DNA of 64,000 nucleotides, taken from NCBI RefSeq assembly GCF_026107375.2, contig NZ_JAPCIA010000001.1, positions 62,001-126,000 on the forward strand, written 5' to 3'. Shown in pieces: positions 56,291 to 64,000 of the stretch. This DNA comes from Sphingomonas sp. BT-65. GTDB lineage: Bacteria > Pseudomonadota > Alphaproteobacteria > Sphingomonadales > Sphingomonadaceae. A program made the translations under genes and the position numbers. Under the pieces are notes generated by a model that was not told where the DNA came from, did not search any database, and worked only from the letters and a program-made list of their open reading frames with translations. Every line of letters begins with the position of its first letter. The first letter of the stretch is position 1.

Positions 56291-56345
56291 GCCCTTAGGC
56301 CGTGTGCGCGGCACTGCGGCCACGCAAGGTCACGCGCCTAAGGGC
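56291..56345 (-). promoter_or_regulatory. Leader inverted repeat upstream of leuA
   Basis: GCCCTTAGGC (56291-56300) and GCCTAAGGGC (56336-56345) are perfect reverse complements around a 35-base loop. It begins 44 bases upstream of the leuA start. No leucine-rich leader peptide was seen, so classical attenuation is not supported. Confidence 0.4.
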
Positions 56346-56513
56346 GCGTAAGTCGAAGCAGGCGAAGGCGAAGCGTGCGCAACATCTGACCGTGCAGATA
56401 GACCGTGATCGCACACCCTGTCCAGTGCGTGACGGTGGCGGCGAGCCTGTTTGATCTTGCATGGGCGCAAGCCGCGCTTGGCTAGCGAGCGTGATCTGCC
56501 GGTGTGCCCTCCT

Positions 56514-57476
56514 TCAATCCAGCGCGCGCACGACTCGAAATCCGAGCCCGCCGCTGCGGTACATATCGAGCGTGTAACCGCGCGCCGGTGCAAAATTTCG
56601 CGCCGACGAACGCAGAAAGGAGGGAGGGTTGCCCCAGTCGCCGCCGCGTAGGACGCGATAGGCGCACGTCGTCGTTCCGGTCAGCCAGGCGAAACGGCCC
56701 TCGACCTTGAGCATTTTGTCCTGGCTCGCCGGGCTTCCGTCGGGCGGCACCAGCGACAGGTCGGGTGCGTAGCAATCGGCGGTCCATTGCATAACGTTGC
56801 CTTGCATGTCGTACAGACCGAACGGATTGGGCGGAAAGGCGCCGACTGGCGAGGTGTATTCCCATTTGTCCGCCCCCTCGGCCAAGCGCTTGGGCGTGCA
56901 GCAGGTGTCTGCGCCGAAATTCGCGTGATCGTGCGACAGCTTGGTGCCCTGCGGGTAAGGTGTCGTGCTTCCTCCGCGCGCGGCATATTCCCATTCCGCC
57001 TCGCTGGGCAGGCGATAGCGCTTTCCCGTGCGTTTGCTCAGCCATGCGGCATAGTCGGTCGCATCGGCAAAGGTCACGCAAACTACCGGATGGCGTCTGT
57101 CTTGGCTGAACCAAAGGCGTTGCCACGATGCTTCAGGGTCCATCTCATGCCCGGTCCGACCGCTATAGGCGCAGCCGGCTTGCAGCGGCCGTCCGGTATC
57201 GGCCGTGAAACGTTCATAGTCTTCCCGGGTCACGTGGTAGCGGCCCATCGCGAACGACCCGATCGTTACCTCGCGCCTGGGCAATTCGTCGGGCCGCGCC
57301 TCGCGATCATCGAGCGACGCGCCCATCGTGAAATGGCCGCCAGGAACAACCACCATTTCCGGACAATCGGGGCAATCGCGAACGATGCGCGACGCATCTC
57401 TGGCGATCGCCTGCACGGATGCACCGGCGGCGAGGCATATCGCGAACTGCGGAACAAATGCGAAGAGCGCTCGCAT
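56514..57476 (-). CDS. Sulfatase-modifying-factor-like (FGE fold) exported protein
   Basis: 320 residues. A signal-like N-terminus (ALFAFVPQFAICLAAGASVQAIA) is followed by the SUMF1/FGE fold: MVVVPGGHFTMGASLDD, REVTIGSFAMGRYHVTREDYERF, YRLPSEAEWEYAARGG, NPFGLYDMQGNVMQWTADCY, and YRVLRGGDWGNPPSFLRSSARN. The GGDW segment lacks the copper-binding cysteine pair of true formylglycine-generating enzymes, so it probably does not activate sulfatases. It may bind ligands or help peptidoglycan or lasso-type maturation. No sulfatase lies nearby. Confidence 0.8.
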   Translation of the reverse strand: MRALFAFVPQFAICLAAGASVQAIARDASRIVRDCPDCPEMVVVPGGHFTMGASLDDREARPDELPRREVTIGSFAMGRYHVTREDYERFTADTGRPLQAGCAYSGRTGHEMDPEASWQRLWFSQDRRHPVVCVTFADATDYAAWLSKRTGKRYRLPSEAEWEYAARGGSTTPYPQGTKLSHDHANFGADTCCTPKRLAEGADKWEYTSPVGAFPPNPFGLYDMQGNVMQWTADCYAPDLSLVPPDGSPASQDKMLKVEGRFAWLTGTTTCAYRVLRGGDWGNPPSFLRSSARNFAPARGYTLDMYRSGGLGFRVVRALD

Positions 57477-57586
57477 CCAACGGGTCCACCCTCGGGCACA
57501 TCCTTAGCATGGGCGCGCGACCCCGAGAATTGATTTCTCCCGGTTCACCAGCCTGCGCGTGCCGGTCTGTGGCATCGCGCGGGTGA

Positions 57587-58090
57587 TCAGCGCGCGAGCG
57601 CGTCTTCCAGCGCCTTGGCCCGCTCGGCCTGGCTCGTCGCCAAGCCGCCGATCTCGGCGATCGCGGCGTCGAGCGGGGGATAGGCGGGCGTGCCGGCCTG
57701 CGCGCGCTTCGAGGCTTCCTCCTCGAGGTCGCTGACCAATTGGACCGTCTCGCCGCGGATCGCGTCGAGTTCGGCGAGCGCGGTCTGTGCCGCGACCCAG
57801 GCCTCGCTTCCCTCCTGTACGCCGCGCGCGACCGCGACGCGCGATTCGGTGCCGATCGCGGCTTCCTGAAACCGCTTGGCTGCTGTAGCTGCGGCCTCGC
57901 GCTTCTCTGCGATCCGCGCGTCGAGTGCTGCATCGGGCGTCACGATCGGATCGGGCCGCACCGGCTCGGTCTCGTCGCGGCTCTCGATCGGGCGCGGCAG
58001 CAGCGAGGGGTAACCGTCATTGGCCAAGGTGCAGGCCGCGAGCGGCACGGTGGCAAGGACGAGCGCGGCGAGGGCAGGGAGGGATCGCAT
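57587..58090 (-). CDS. Predicted lipoprotein with coiled-coil
   Basis: 167 residues. The N-terminus (MRSLPALAALVLATVPLAACTLAN) has the lipobox LAAC, so the mature protein starts with Cys20 and would be outer-membrane attached. Residues about 50-165 are helical and charged, with AAATAAKRFQEAA and ELDAIRGETVQLVSDLEEEASKRAQ patterns of a coiled-coil. No family was recognised. Confidence 0.75.
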   Translation of the reverse strand: MRSLPALAALVLATVPLAACTLANDGYPSLLPRPIESRDETEPVRPDPIVTPDAALDARIAEKREAAATAAKRFQEAAIGTESRVAVARGVQEGSEAWVAAQTALAELDAIRGETVQLVSDLEEEASKRAQAGTPAYPPLDAAIAEIGGLATSQAERAKALEDALAR

Positions 58091-58175
58091 CGCTGGCCGG
58101 TCTATGCCGCGAAGAAAGCGTGTGCAACGGGCTTGCGTTTCCCGGAAAGCGCTTCTATCTGCGCCCCTCCACTGC

Positions 58176-58252
58176 GCGCCCGTAGCTCAGCTGGATAGAG
58201 CATCAGACTACGAATCTGAGGGTCGGACGTTCGAATCGTTCCGGGCGCGCCA
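58176..58252 (+). tRNA. tRNA-Arg (anticodon ACG)
   Basis: 77 bases including the encoded CCA. The acceptor stem pairs GCGCCCG (58176-58182) with CGGGCGC (58242-58248), and the anticodon loop reads CTACGAA, giving ACG. The D arm has AGCTCAGCTGGATAGAGC. The T arm is GGACG-TTCGAAT-CGTTC with one G-T pair. ACG reads CGN arginine codons after A34 is deaminated. Confidence 0.96.
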
Positions 58253-58255
58253 TTC

Positions 58256-58291
58256 AAAGCCCCGCTTTCCTGACCGGGAAAGCGGGGCTTT
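58256..58291. terminator. Bidirectional terminator after tRNA-Arg
   Basis: AAAGCCCCGCTTTCC (58256-58270) and GGAAAGCGGGGCTTT (58277-58291) are 15-base perfect reverse complements with a six-base loop. It serves both the tRNA and the convergent GH144-like gene. Confidence 0.85.
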
Positions 58292-58323
58292 GTCGTTTCC
58301 GGACTTGCGGCGATAGCGGCAGA

Positions 58324-59805
58324 TCAGTCGGGTGTCGCGGCCTTGTCGAGCCAGCCACCCTTGAAGCCGATGCGCTTCAGGCCGCGCACGATGTGCGGGT
58401 TCTTGCGCATCACCTTCCACACCAGGCCGCTGCGGTGGTTCTCCATCATCGCCAGGATCGGCCCCTGGTCGATGCCGAGATAGTCGTTCGCCACCCAGCC
58501 GCGCACCGGATCGACCGTGCCGCTGCGCGAGCCGACATCGGCGAAGGTGAAGCTCGGGTTGAACGCGTCCTTGAAGCCGTAGCGCGCATAGAGCCGCTCG
58601 CCCTGCGTCGTGCGCATCGCCATCAGCGCGGGGATCGTGACCTCGGGCGCGAACGGGATCGAGCCGCCGGCCGCGGTCGGCACGATCGTGCCGTCGTCGA
58701 CCACGCGGGTCGCGCTGACGCCGCGCGCGGCATAGCCCGTGAACTTGCGCGCGACGCCATTGACCTCGCGGCCGCTCCCGCTCGCGGTCGGGCCGTCGGA
58801 CGCGGTCCAGCCCCAGATGCTGTTGCTGTAGCCAGTCCATTTGTCGGGATTGTCCGCGCCATAGGCACGCTGCGCCAGCGTCGCGCGGCGGCTATTCTCG
58901 AAATAGTCGATGCCCTTGCCGGCCATGAAGGCGTCGCGGATGCCGCGGAAATCGACCCAGACATGGCTGTACTGGTGGCCGAACAGCGGCTCGAACTGGA
59001 GATGTTCCTGGCCGTAATAGCTGCCCCAGTCCTTCTCCAGCTCGGCGGCCCAGCCCTTGTCCCATGCTTCCTTGCCGACTGGATGCGTGGGCGAGCCGAG
59101 CGCCAGCACATAGACCAGCATGCCCTCATTATAGCCGACCCAGTCGTGGGTGAGCCATCCGGTGCCCGGCTTCCAGCCCATCGCGATGGCGGGCGAATTG
59201 GCGAGGTTGCGCGCCTGCGTGCCGGTGCGGCTGCGCTGCGCCCAGGCCCAGTCGACGCGGCGATAGATCTTCTCGGCGAGGTCGCGGATCTCCGCCTCGA
59301 CCGCGTCGTCGCGATCGAAATAGCTCTGCGCGAACAGCGCCCCGCCGAGGAACAGCGAGGTGTCGACCGTCGACAGCTCGGTGTTGGCGTGGCGGGTGCC
59401 GTCGGCGTTCTTGAGGAAATGGTAGAAGAAGCCCTTGTGGCCGGTGAAGCCCGCCGCAGCCTCGCCCTGCGGCGCGTTCCAGTAGAAGCGCAGGCAGTCG
59501 CGGGTGCGCACCGCCGCCGCCTCGCGCGTGACATAGCCGCGCTCCGCGCCGATGCCGAAGGCGGTCAGCGCGAAGCCGGTCGCGGCGATGCTGGAGAAGG
59601 GGTTGCTCGGCCACCGGTCGGGCGCGAGGCAGCGTTCGCGGCTGGTCGTCTCCCAGAAATAGTCGAACGTCCGCCGGGTCAGGTCTTCGGAGAATGCCGC
59701 TTCACCCGGCGCAGGCGCTCGGACAGCGGTCGCAGCAGAGATGGGAGTGCAGGCGGCAACCAGCGGCAATGCCGCCAGGCCGAGCGATACGCGACGCAAG
59801 GACAT
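58324..59805 (-). CDS. GH144-like glucoamylase-family protein (possible endo-beta-1,2-glucanase)
   Basis: 493 residues. The N-terminus has a signal with a cysteine (LAALPLVAACTPI, lipobox-like). The body is the (alpha/alpha)6 Glycoamylase domain (PF10091): FDYFWETTS, SIAATGFALTAFGIGAERGY, TGHKGFFYHFLK, ELSTVDTSLFLGGALFA, LTHDWVGYNEGMLVYVLALGSPTHP, and FEPLFGHQYSHVWVDFRGIRDAF. This family includes GH144 endo-beta-1,2-glucanases. It follows a TonB receptor on the same strand, as in a small glycan utilisation locus. The substrate is inferred only. Confidence 0.8.
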   Translation of the reverse strand: MSLRRVSLGLAALPLVAACTPISAATAVRAPAPGEAAFSEDLTRRTFDYFWETTSRERCLAPDRWPSNPFSSIAATGFALTAFGIGAERGYVTREAAAVRTRDCLRFYWNAPQGEAAAGFTGHKGFFYHFLKNADGTRHANTELSTVDTSLFLGGALFAQSYFDRDDAVEAEIRDLAEKIYRRVDWAWAQRSRTGTQARNLANSPAIAMGWKPGTGWLTHDWVGYNEGMLVYVLALGSPTHPVGKEAWDKGWAAELEKDWGSYYGQEHLQFEPLFGHQYSHVWVDFRGIRDAFMAGKGIDYFENSRRATLAQRAYGADNPDKWTGYSNSIWGWTASDGPTASGSGREVNGVARKFTGYAARGVSATRVVDDGTIVPTAAGGSIPFAPEVTIPALMAMRTTQGERLYARYGFKDAFNPSFTFADVGSRSGTVDPVRGWVANDYLGIDQGPILAMMENHRSGLVWKVMRKNPHIVRGLKRIGFKGGWLDKAATPD

Positions 59806-59820
59806 GGGATACTCCAGAAG

Positions 59821-59859
59821 AAAAAGGGCGCGCGGCCCGGGAAGATCGGCCGCGCGCCC
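59821..59859 (-). terminator. Intrinsic terminator between the TonB receptor and the GH144-like gene
   Basis: GGGCGCGCGGCC (59826-59837) and GGCCGCGCGCCC (59848-59859) are 12-base perfect reverse complements. On the minus strand the stem is followed by TTTTT (59825-59821). It lies between the two genes 15 bases before the GH144-like start, so most transcripts should stop after the receptor. Confidence 0.75.
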
Positions 59860-59873
59860 CGTTGGTCAGCCGG

Positions 59874-62800
59874 TTAGAACGAGAAACCTGCCGACAGTTT
59901 GATCGTCCGCGGCGGCCCTTCCATGTTGTAGGCCGTCGGATTGCGCTTCCCGGTCGTCGCGTTGAAGCTGGCGAAATTGTAGTCGTTGAACAGGTTGATG
60001 ATGTCGATGCGGAACCGCAGCCGCGCCTCCTCGCTGAGGAATTTGATCGGGACGTATTTCGTCGCCGACAAGTCCATCTGGCGATAGCCCCACAGGTCGC
60101 CATTGCCCGCGGTCTTCGTCGAGACGATCGTCCGCTGCGGCGGCGTGCCCGCCGTATGGATGAACGCCGCGAGATATTTGGGCGACGCGATCTGGAACTT
60201 GCCCGCCAGGGTGATGCCCATCGGAATATCGCCCGTGGCGGCGATCACGAAGCGATGCTTGCGCGTCCCGGTCGCGGTGATCCACGGATAGTCATCGATG
60301 CTCGGGAAATCGAGCGCGAAGACCTCGCCCAGCTGTCGGTTCTCCTCGGCGTCGGTGAAGGTATAAGTCGCGTCGACGCTCCACGGCGAGGCTTGGGTGT
60401 AGCGCTTGGTCAGCTTGAAATAGGCCGTGTTGGCCTTCGTCTCGATCCCGTTGGTGCCCAGGATGATGCTGCCGAAGGGAGCCGGCCCGAACCCGAACGG
60501 CGAGTCCGGGTTGCCGGACGGCGGGAAGAAGCTGCCGTCGGGCCGGCGATTGCCCAGAATATAGGCGAAGCCGTCCTTGCTCTGCACGTAGCTATAGCCG
60601 ACTTCGAGTTCGAGCAGGTTGAAATTGCCCCGCACGCCCAGGCTGAACTGGTCCGAATACGGCACCTTCAGATCGTTGTTGATGAAGCGCAGCTCGCGGC
60701 CGGCGCCGACCGGCAGCCCGGCGATCAATGCCGCGCGTCCCTCCGGCGTCAGATAGGCGGGATTCCAGGCGATGCAGGTCGCGCTCGGTGCGCAGACATT
60801 GAGCGCGTCGCCCGGATTGTTGAAGTTGAAGGTGCGGTTGGCGAACAGCCCTTGCGCCAGCTCCTGCTGGATGAAGTCGAACTGGGTTCGGTCGTAGGAA
60901 CGGCCATAGCCGCCGAACAGCACGAACCGTTTGTCGGCATCGAACGCATAGCTGAAGCCGATGCGCGGCTGCCACGCGCCGGTGAATGCCTTGCGCTCCT
61001 TGCCGGTCGAGATGAAGTCGTCGATGTCGAAATTGGCGTTCGCCAGGTTCATATACGGCGGCGTGACGGTGCCGTTCGGCGCGGTGTAGGACGCGCGGCC
61101 GGCGACGAACTCCGCGATGGCCGGATCATGCACATAGTCGAGGTACGCCGGGGTCCGCTCATAATCCCAGCGCAGGCCGAGGTTGAGCGTCAGGCGATCG
61201 GTGATCTCCCAATCGTCCTGCGCATAGATGCCGAGCTGGAAATTGTCGGACACGATATTGGGATCGCCGCTTCCGACCGGCGCCGCGAATTCCATGCGGT
61301 AGGGAATGTCGTCGTTGAACGTGCCGCCGCCCGGATTGTAGTTCACATTGTAGGTGAAGATCGGGTTGACGCCGTTCTGCGTGTTCGTGTTCAGCGTGAT
61401 CCACTTCGCCTTCACGCCCACCTTGAAAGTGTGGCCTTCGAAACCCGTGTAAGTGAAGTCGTCCGAGACCTGCCAGCCCTTCTGCCCCTTGTCCTGGAAG
61501 TTCCGGCCAGCGCCGGTGACCAGGATATCGCCGCGCCGCGTGCCGGTGAGCGGCGGCGTATTGGGAACGGTCGCGTTGAACCGGAAGGCGTTGCCGAAGG
61601 TCACCGGCCGCGGGCTCCATGACACGTCCTCATAGGCGACCTTGAGGTCGTTGACCCAGGTATCGGCTGTGTGCTCCCAGCGCGCCAGGCCGCGCCACTC
61701 TTCGACCTTCGCCAGGCCCCGGGTGCTGTACGCGTTGATGCCGGTGTTGAACTGTTCGCCGGTCTCGTCGCGATACTTGACCGAGAATTCGAACAGGTCG
61801 CGCGACGTCGGCGTGAAGTTGAGCTTGCCGAAATAGAGGTTCTCGTTGAACGTCTCGTTCTGCGGCCCGAAATATTGCTGATACTCGGTCGGGAAATAGC
61901 TCGGCGCCAGGTCGAGTCCCGGGATCACGTCGCGGGCGCGGATGATCCGCTTGCCCTCATAGGTACCGAAGAAGTGCAGAACGTCCTTGATGATCGGCCC
62001 GCCGAGTGCGCCGCCGAACTGCATGTCCCGGGTCTTGATCTTGGGAATGCGACGCGGGAAATTCTCGCTGGGCAGGCGATCGCGCAGATCCTGATTGGCG
62101 AAGTCGAAGAACGCTTCGCCGTGGAACTCGTTGGTGCCTGACTTGGTCACCGCGGTGATCGCGACCGAGCTGACCTGGTCGAACTCCGCCTTGTAGTTCG
62201 AGCTGATGACGCGATACTCGCCGATCGCGAGCTGCGGGAAGGGATTGCCCTGCGTCGAATCCTGGCCGGTGACGCCACCCTTCAGAACATAGTCCTTCTG
62301 CCCGATGCCATCGATGAAGATGTTGACCGAATTGGCGCCCTGTGCGCCGCCGCGCAGGCTGGTCTGATCGCTCTCGTTGGTGACGAATTGCACGCCGGGC
62401 GCAAGATCGGCGAACGACATGAAGTTGCGATTGGTCTGCGGCAGCTGCTCGATCAGCCGCTGGGAGATGTTGCGGCCAACCTCGCCGCCCTGCATCGAAC
62501 GGATGCGGCTTCCCGTGATGATGATCGCATCGCCCGCGCCCTCGGCGATATCCGGCTGCGAGAAATCGAAATCGAGCACGGCATTCTGCGCGACATTGAG
62601 CTTGAACTCATCGGTGCGGCGCACGCCGTTCGGGGTGGTGAGTTCGAGGCGATAATTGCCGACCGGGAGCGAGGCGAACTGATAGCCGCCATCCGCATCG
62701 ACGGTGGACGTACGCGTGAAGCCCGTGTCGACGTTGATCGCAGTGACTTGCGACACGCCGCCTTCGGCCTTCACCGTGCCCCGCAGCGACGCACCCGATA

Positions 62801-62933
62801 CCTGCGCATGGGCAGGGGCGGAGACGCCGATGGCGAGCGCGGCAGCGCCGCTCGTCCAGGCGAGCGCGGCGGCGGCGGCGCGAACCCGCGAACGCCCAAC
62901 GAAATCGGTTTTGGTGATCTGGAGCAACTTCAC
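59874..62933 (-). CDS. Oar-like TonB-dependent receptor with N-terminal carboxypeptidase-like domain
   Basis: 1019 residues. A signal peptide (ends GVSAPAHAQ) is followed by a carboxypeptidase-regulatory-like domain (ASLRGTVKAEGGVSQVTAIN, GGYQFASLPVGNYRLELT), then the plug (IIITGSRIRSM, NRNFMSFADLAPGVQF, SVNIFIDGIGQKDY) and a large barrel ending LSAGFSF. The ITAVTKSGTNEFHGEAFFDF segment is typical of Oar receptors for oligosaccharides or peptides. It would bring glycan across the outer membrane for the enzyme encoded next. Confidence 0.9.
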   Translation of the reverse strand: MKLLQITKTDFVGRSRVRAAAAALAWTSGAAALAIGVSAPAHAQVSGASLRGTVKAEGGVSQVTAINVDTGFTRTSTVDADGGYQFASLPVGNYRLELTTPNGVRRTDEFKLNVAQNAVLDFDFSQPDIAEGAGDAIIITGSRIRSMQGGEVGRNISQRLIEQLPQTNRNFMSFADLAPGVQFVTNESDQTSLRGGAQGANSVNIFIDGIGQKDYVLKGGVTGQDSTQGNPFPQLAIGEYRVISSNYKAEFDQVSSVAITAVTKSGTNEFHGEAFFDFANQDLRDRLPSENFPRRIPKIKTRDMQFGGALGGPIIKDVLHFFGTYEGKRIIRARDVIPGLDLAPSYFPTEYQQYFGPQNETFNENLYFGKLNFTPTSRDLFEFSVKYRDETGEQFNTGINAYSTRGLAKVEEWRGLARWEHTADTWVNDLKVAYEDVSWSPRPVTFGNAFRFNATVPNTPPLTGTRRGDILVTGAGRNFQDKGQKGWQVSDDFTYTGFEGHTFKVGVKAKWITLNTNTQNGVNPIFTYNVNYNPGGGTFNDDIPYRMEFAAPVGSGDPNIVSDNFQLGIYAQDDWEITDRLTLNLGLRWDYERTPAYLDYVHDPAIAEFVAGRASYTAPNGTVTPPYMNLANANFDIDDFISTGKERKAFTGAWQPRIGFSYAFDADKRFVLFGGYGRSYDRTQFDFIQQELAQGLFANRTFNFNNPGDALNVCAPSATCIAWNPAYLTPEGRAALIAGLPVGAGRELRFINNDLKVPYSDQFSLGVRGNFNLLELEVGYSYVQSKDGFAYILGNRRPDGSFFPPSGNPDSPFGFGPAPFGSIILGTNGIETKANTAYFKLTKRYTQASPWSVDATYTFTDAEENRQLGEVFALDFPSIDDYPWITATGTRKHRFVIAATGDIPMGITLAGKFQIASPKYLAAFIHTAGTPPQRTIVSTKTAGNGDLWGYRQMDLSATKYVPIKFLSEEARLRFRIDIINLFNDYNFASFNATTGKRNPTAYNMEGPPRTIKLSAGFSF

Positions 62934-63034
62934 TGCATCCCCCCTGCAAAGTCGGTGACAACGTTTACCTTCGCCGTGGCGTCCCTCTTGGCGGGCGACT
63001 CGGCGGGGCGCTTTTATGTTCTTCGCGCGAGAAC

Positions 63035-63048
63035 TGTAACCGGTTTCA
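63035..63048. promoter_or_regulatory. LacI-family-type operator 1
   Basis: TGTAACCGGTTTCA is near-palindromic around a central CG, the hallmark of LacI-family sites (TGNAACCGGTTNCA). It lies about 100 bases before the TonB receptor start. Confidence 0.6.
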
Positions 63049-63076
63049 TTGAGAGCGTGTAGCCTTCGAACAACGG

Positions 63077-63088
63077 GTGAACGTTCAC
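63077..63088. promoter_or_regulatory. LacI-family-type operator 2
   Basis: GTGAACGTTCAC is a perfect 12-base palindrome centred on CG. Together with operator 1, about 40 bases away, it would suit looping or two-site repression. Confidence 0.5.
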
Positions 63089-63257
63089 AACGTCATATCA
63101 TCGTCATAGTGTTGCCCACGGGTCACGGTGGCCGGGCAGCGGCCCGCCATTCGCGGACCGCAAAAAAGGGGCGGCGGGACGGCAGCGTTAACCCTTTTAC
63201 GGCCCCTTAACCCTGTGTGGTTACGCCATCGCAAGACTGAAAGAGGGGGAGCTCGCC

Positions 63258-64000
63258 TTGCGCATTCTGATCGTGGACGACGAGCCGGGGATGCACGAAT
63301 CCTATCGCCAGTGTTTCGGCGGCGCGAGCCGGGAGCAGGGCGCGGTGCTGGACGCGATGGCGGCGGAGCTGTTCGGCGAGGGCGAGGCCACCGCCGCGCG
63401 CGAGGAAGCGGTCAAGTTCGAGACGGTCCATTGCATGCAAGGCGCCGAAGGCGTCGCCGCGGTTGCGGCAGGCCTCGATCGCGGCGAGCGCTTCGCGGTC
63501 GCCTTCATCGACATCCGCATGCCGCCGGGGATCGACGGCAAGGAGACGGCGAAGCGGATCCGCGAACTCGATCCCGACATCAATCTTGTCATCGTCACCG
63601 GCTTCTCGGACTTCTCCCCGCTCGAGATCAGCCGCGCCGCGGGACCGGCTGACAAGATCTTCTATATCGCCAAGCCGTTCCAGGCCGAGGAGGTGGTGCA
63701 GACCGCGACCGCGCTCGGCAAGCGCTGGCAGGTCGATCGCGAGCTGGCGGCGGCGATGGTGCTGCTCGAGGAGCAGAAGGCCGAGCTCGCCGCCAACGAG
63801 AGCAAGGCGACGCACCTCGCCAATCACGACAGCCTGACCGATGCGCCCAACCGGCTCGCCTTCATGCGCGCGCTGACCGATCATGTGCGCGGGCCCGACA
63901 TCTTCGCGATGGCGATGATGGACCTCGACCGGTTCAAGCTGGTCAACGACACGTTCGGGCATCTCGCCGGCGACGAGCTGATCCGCATGGTGTGCGGGGT
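63258..64000 (+). CDS. Response regulator with GGDEF domain, N-terminal part (cut by window edge)
   Basis: 247 residues are visible from a TTG start behind GAGGGGGA. The receiver domain starts LRILIVDDEPGMHESY. The phospho-acceptor is D85 in AFIDIRMPPGIDG and the conserved lysine is K139 in IAKPF. About 30 extra residues (22-52) sit between the first helix and second strand. After a helical linker comes LANHDSLTDAPNRLAFM and MDLDRFKLVNDTFGHLAGDELI, the start of a GGDEF domain. It would make cyclic di-GMP if the cut-off active site is intact. An EAL domain may follow beyond the window. Confidence 0.88.
   Translation, partial: MRILIVDDEPGMHESYRQCFGGASREQGAVLDAMAAELFGEGEATAAREEAVKFETVHCMQGAEGVAAVAAGLDRGERFAVAFIDIRMPPGIDGKETAKRIRELDPDINLVIVTGFSDFSPLEISRAAGPADKIFYIAKPFQAEEVVQTATALGKRWQVDRELAAAMVLLEEQKAELAANESKATHLANHDSLTDAPNRLAFMRALTDHVRGPDIFAMAMMDLDRFKLVNDTFGHLAGDELIRMVCG

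Larger units (their letters stand above)
62934..63257. promoter_or_regulatory. Divergent control region between TonB receptor and GGDEF regulator
   Basis: 324 bases without a gene. It holds two LacI-type palindromes (listed separately) and the promoters for both genes. The right end is CCCTTTTACGGCCCCTTAACCC, which contains two TTAACC half-sites but not at CtrA spacing. Confidence 0.5.

Noticed and set aside
56248..56513. Leucine attenuator peptide for leuA
   Set aside because: No short frame with a run of leucine codons was found in the leader. Only the inverted repeat is supported.
63188..63212. CtrA box (TTAACC repeats) upstream of the GGDEF regulator
   Set aside because: Two TTAACC half-sites are present, but their spacing is far from the TTAA-N7-TTAA pattern, so chance is more likely.

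Overview
The window looks like a chromosomal segment of an alphaproteobacterium of the Sphingomonadaceae (Sphingomonas-like). The reasons are the very high GC content, two large TonB-dependent receptors of sphingomonad type, a DivL-like kinase with tyrosine in place of the H-box histidine, AddAB instead of RecBCD, and the AmgK/MurU muropeptide recycling pair. There is no rRNA, no CRISPR array and no recognisable transposase. One tRNA gene, tRNA-Arg(ACG), is present.

Layout. 1-2.6 kb: the 5' part of kup, a cytochrome b561 gene and a short-chain-acyl regulator of the ScfR/RamB/PrpC-regulator type. 2.6-12.1 kb: a propionate/methylmalonyl-CoA operon in the order pccB, small membrane gene, mce relic, second small membrane gene, mce, enoyl-CoA hydratase, methylmalonyl-CoA mutase, bioB, secreted esterase, pccA. 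It turns propionyl-CoA into succinyl-CoA and includes biotin synthase for the biotin-dependent carboxylase. 12.3-15.8 kb: an arginine succinyltransferase operon (M20 hydrolase, astA, astB). 15.9-17.3 kb: an AraC/GyrI-type regulator and an NTF2-like protein. 17.3-19.3 kb: a low-GC cassette with one tailspike-like beta-helix gene, flanked by a 23-bp near-perfect direct repeat that duplicates the 3' end of the neighbouring DUF481 outer-membrane gene.

19.3-34.6 kb: rppH, an HSL-type esterase, asd, a marR-emrA-emrB efflux operon, an alpha/beta hydrolase, an M2 (ACE-like) peptidase, a lysine/alanine-rich H1-like protein with a membrane segment, amn, a peroxiredoxin, yqgE, and a WYL regulator divergent from a small exported protein with a perfect palindrome between them. 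34.6-39.4 kb: ahcY behind a SahR-like palindrome, and a TonB-dependent receptor.

39.5-52.7 kb: the divL-tsaE-amgK-murU-(araC, SDR)-addB-addA-trxA region, linking cell-cycle signalling, tRNA modification, cell-wall recycling and double-strand-break repair. 52.8-58.3 kb: argJ, leuA, a sulfatase-modifying-factor-like protein, a lipoprotein and tRNA-Arg. 58.3-63.3 kb: a glycan locus (Oar-like TonB receptor plus a GH144-type glucoamylase-like enzyme) with two LacI-type palindromes upstream and a strong terminator between the two genes. The window ends inside a response regulator-GGDEF gene.

The items most worth checking are the tailspike cassette inserted at the DUF481 3' end, the mce relic inside the propionate operon, the M20 hydrolase that may replace AstE, the DivL-like protein with an altered N-box, and several clear operator palindromes next to matching regulator types. 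Functions were assigned by reading the translations; no database search was run.
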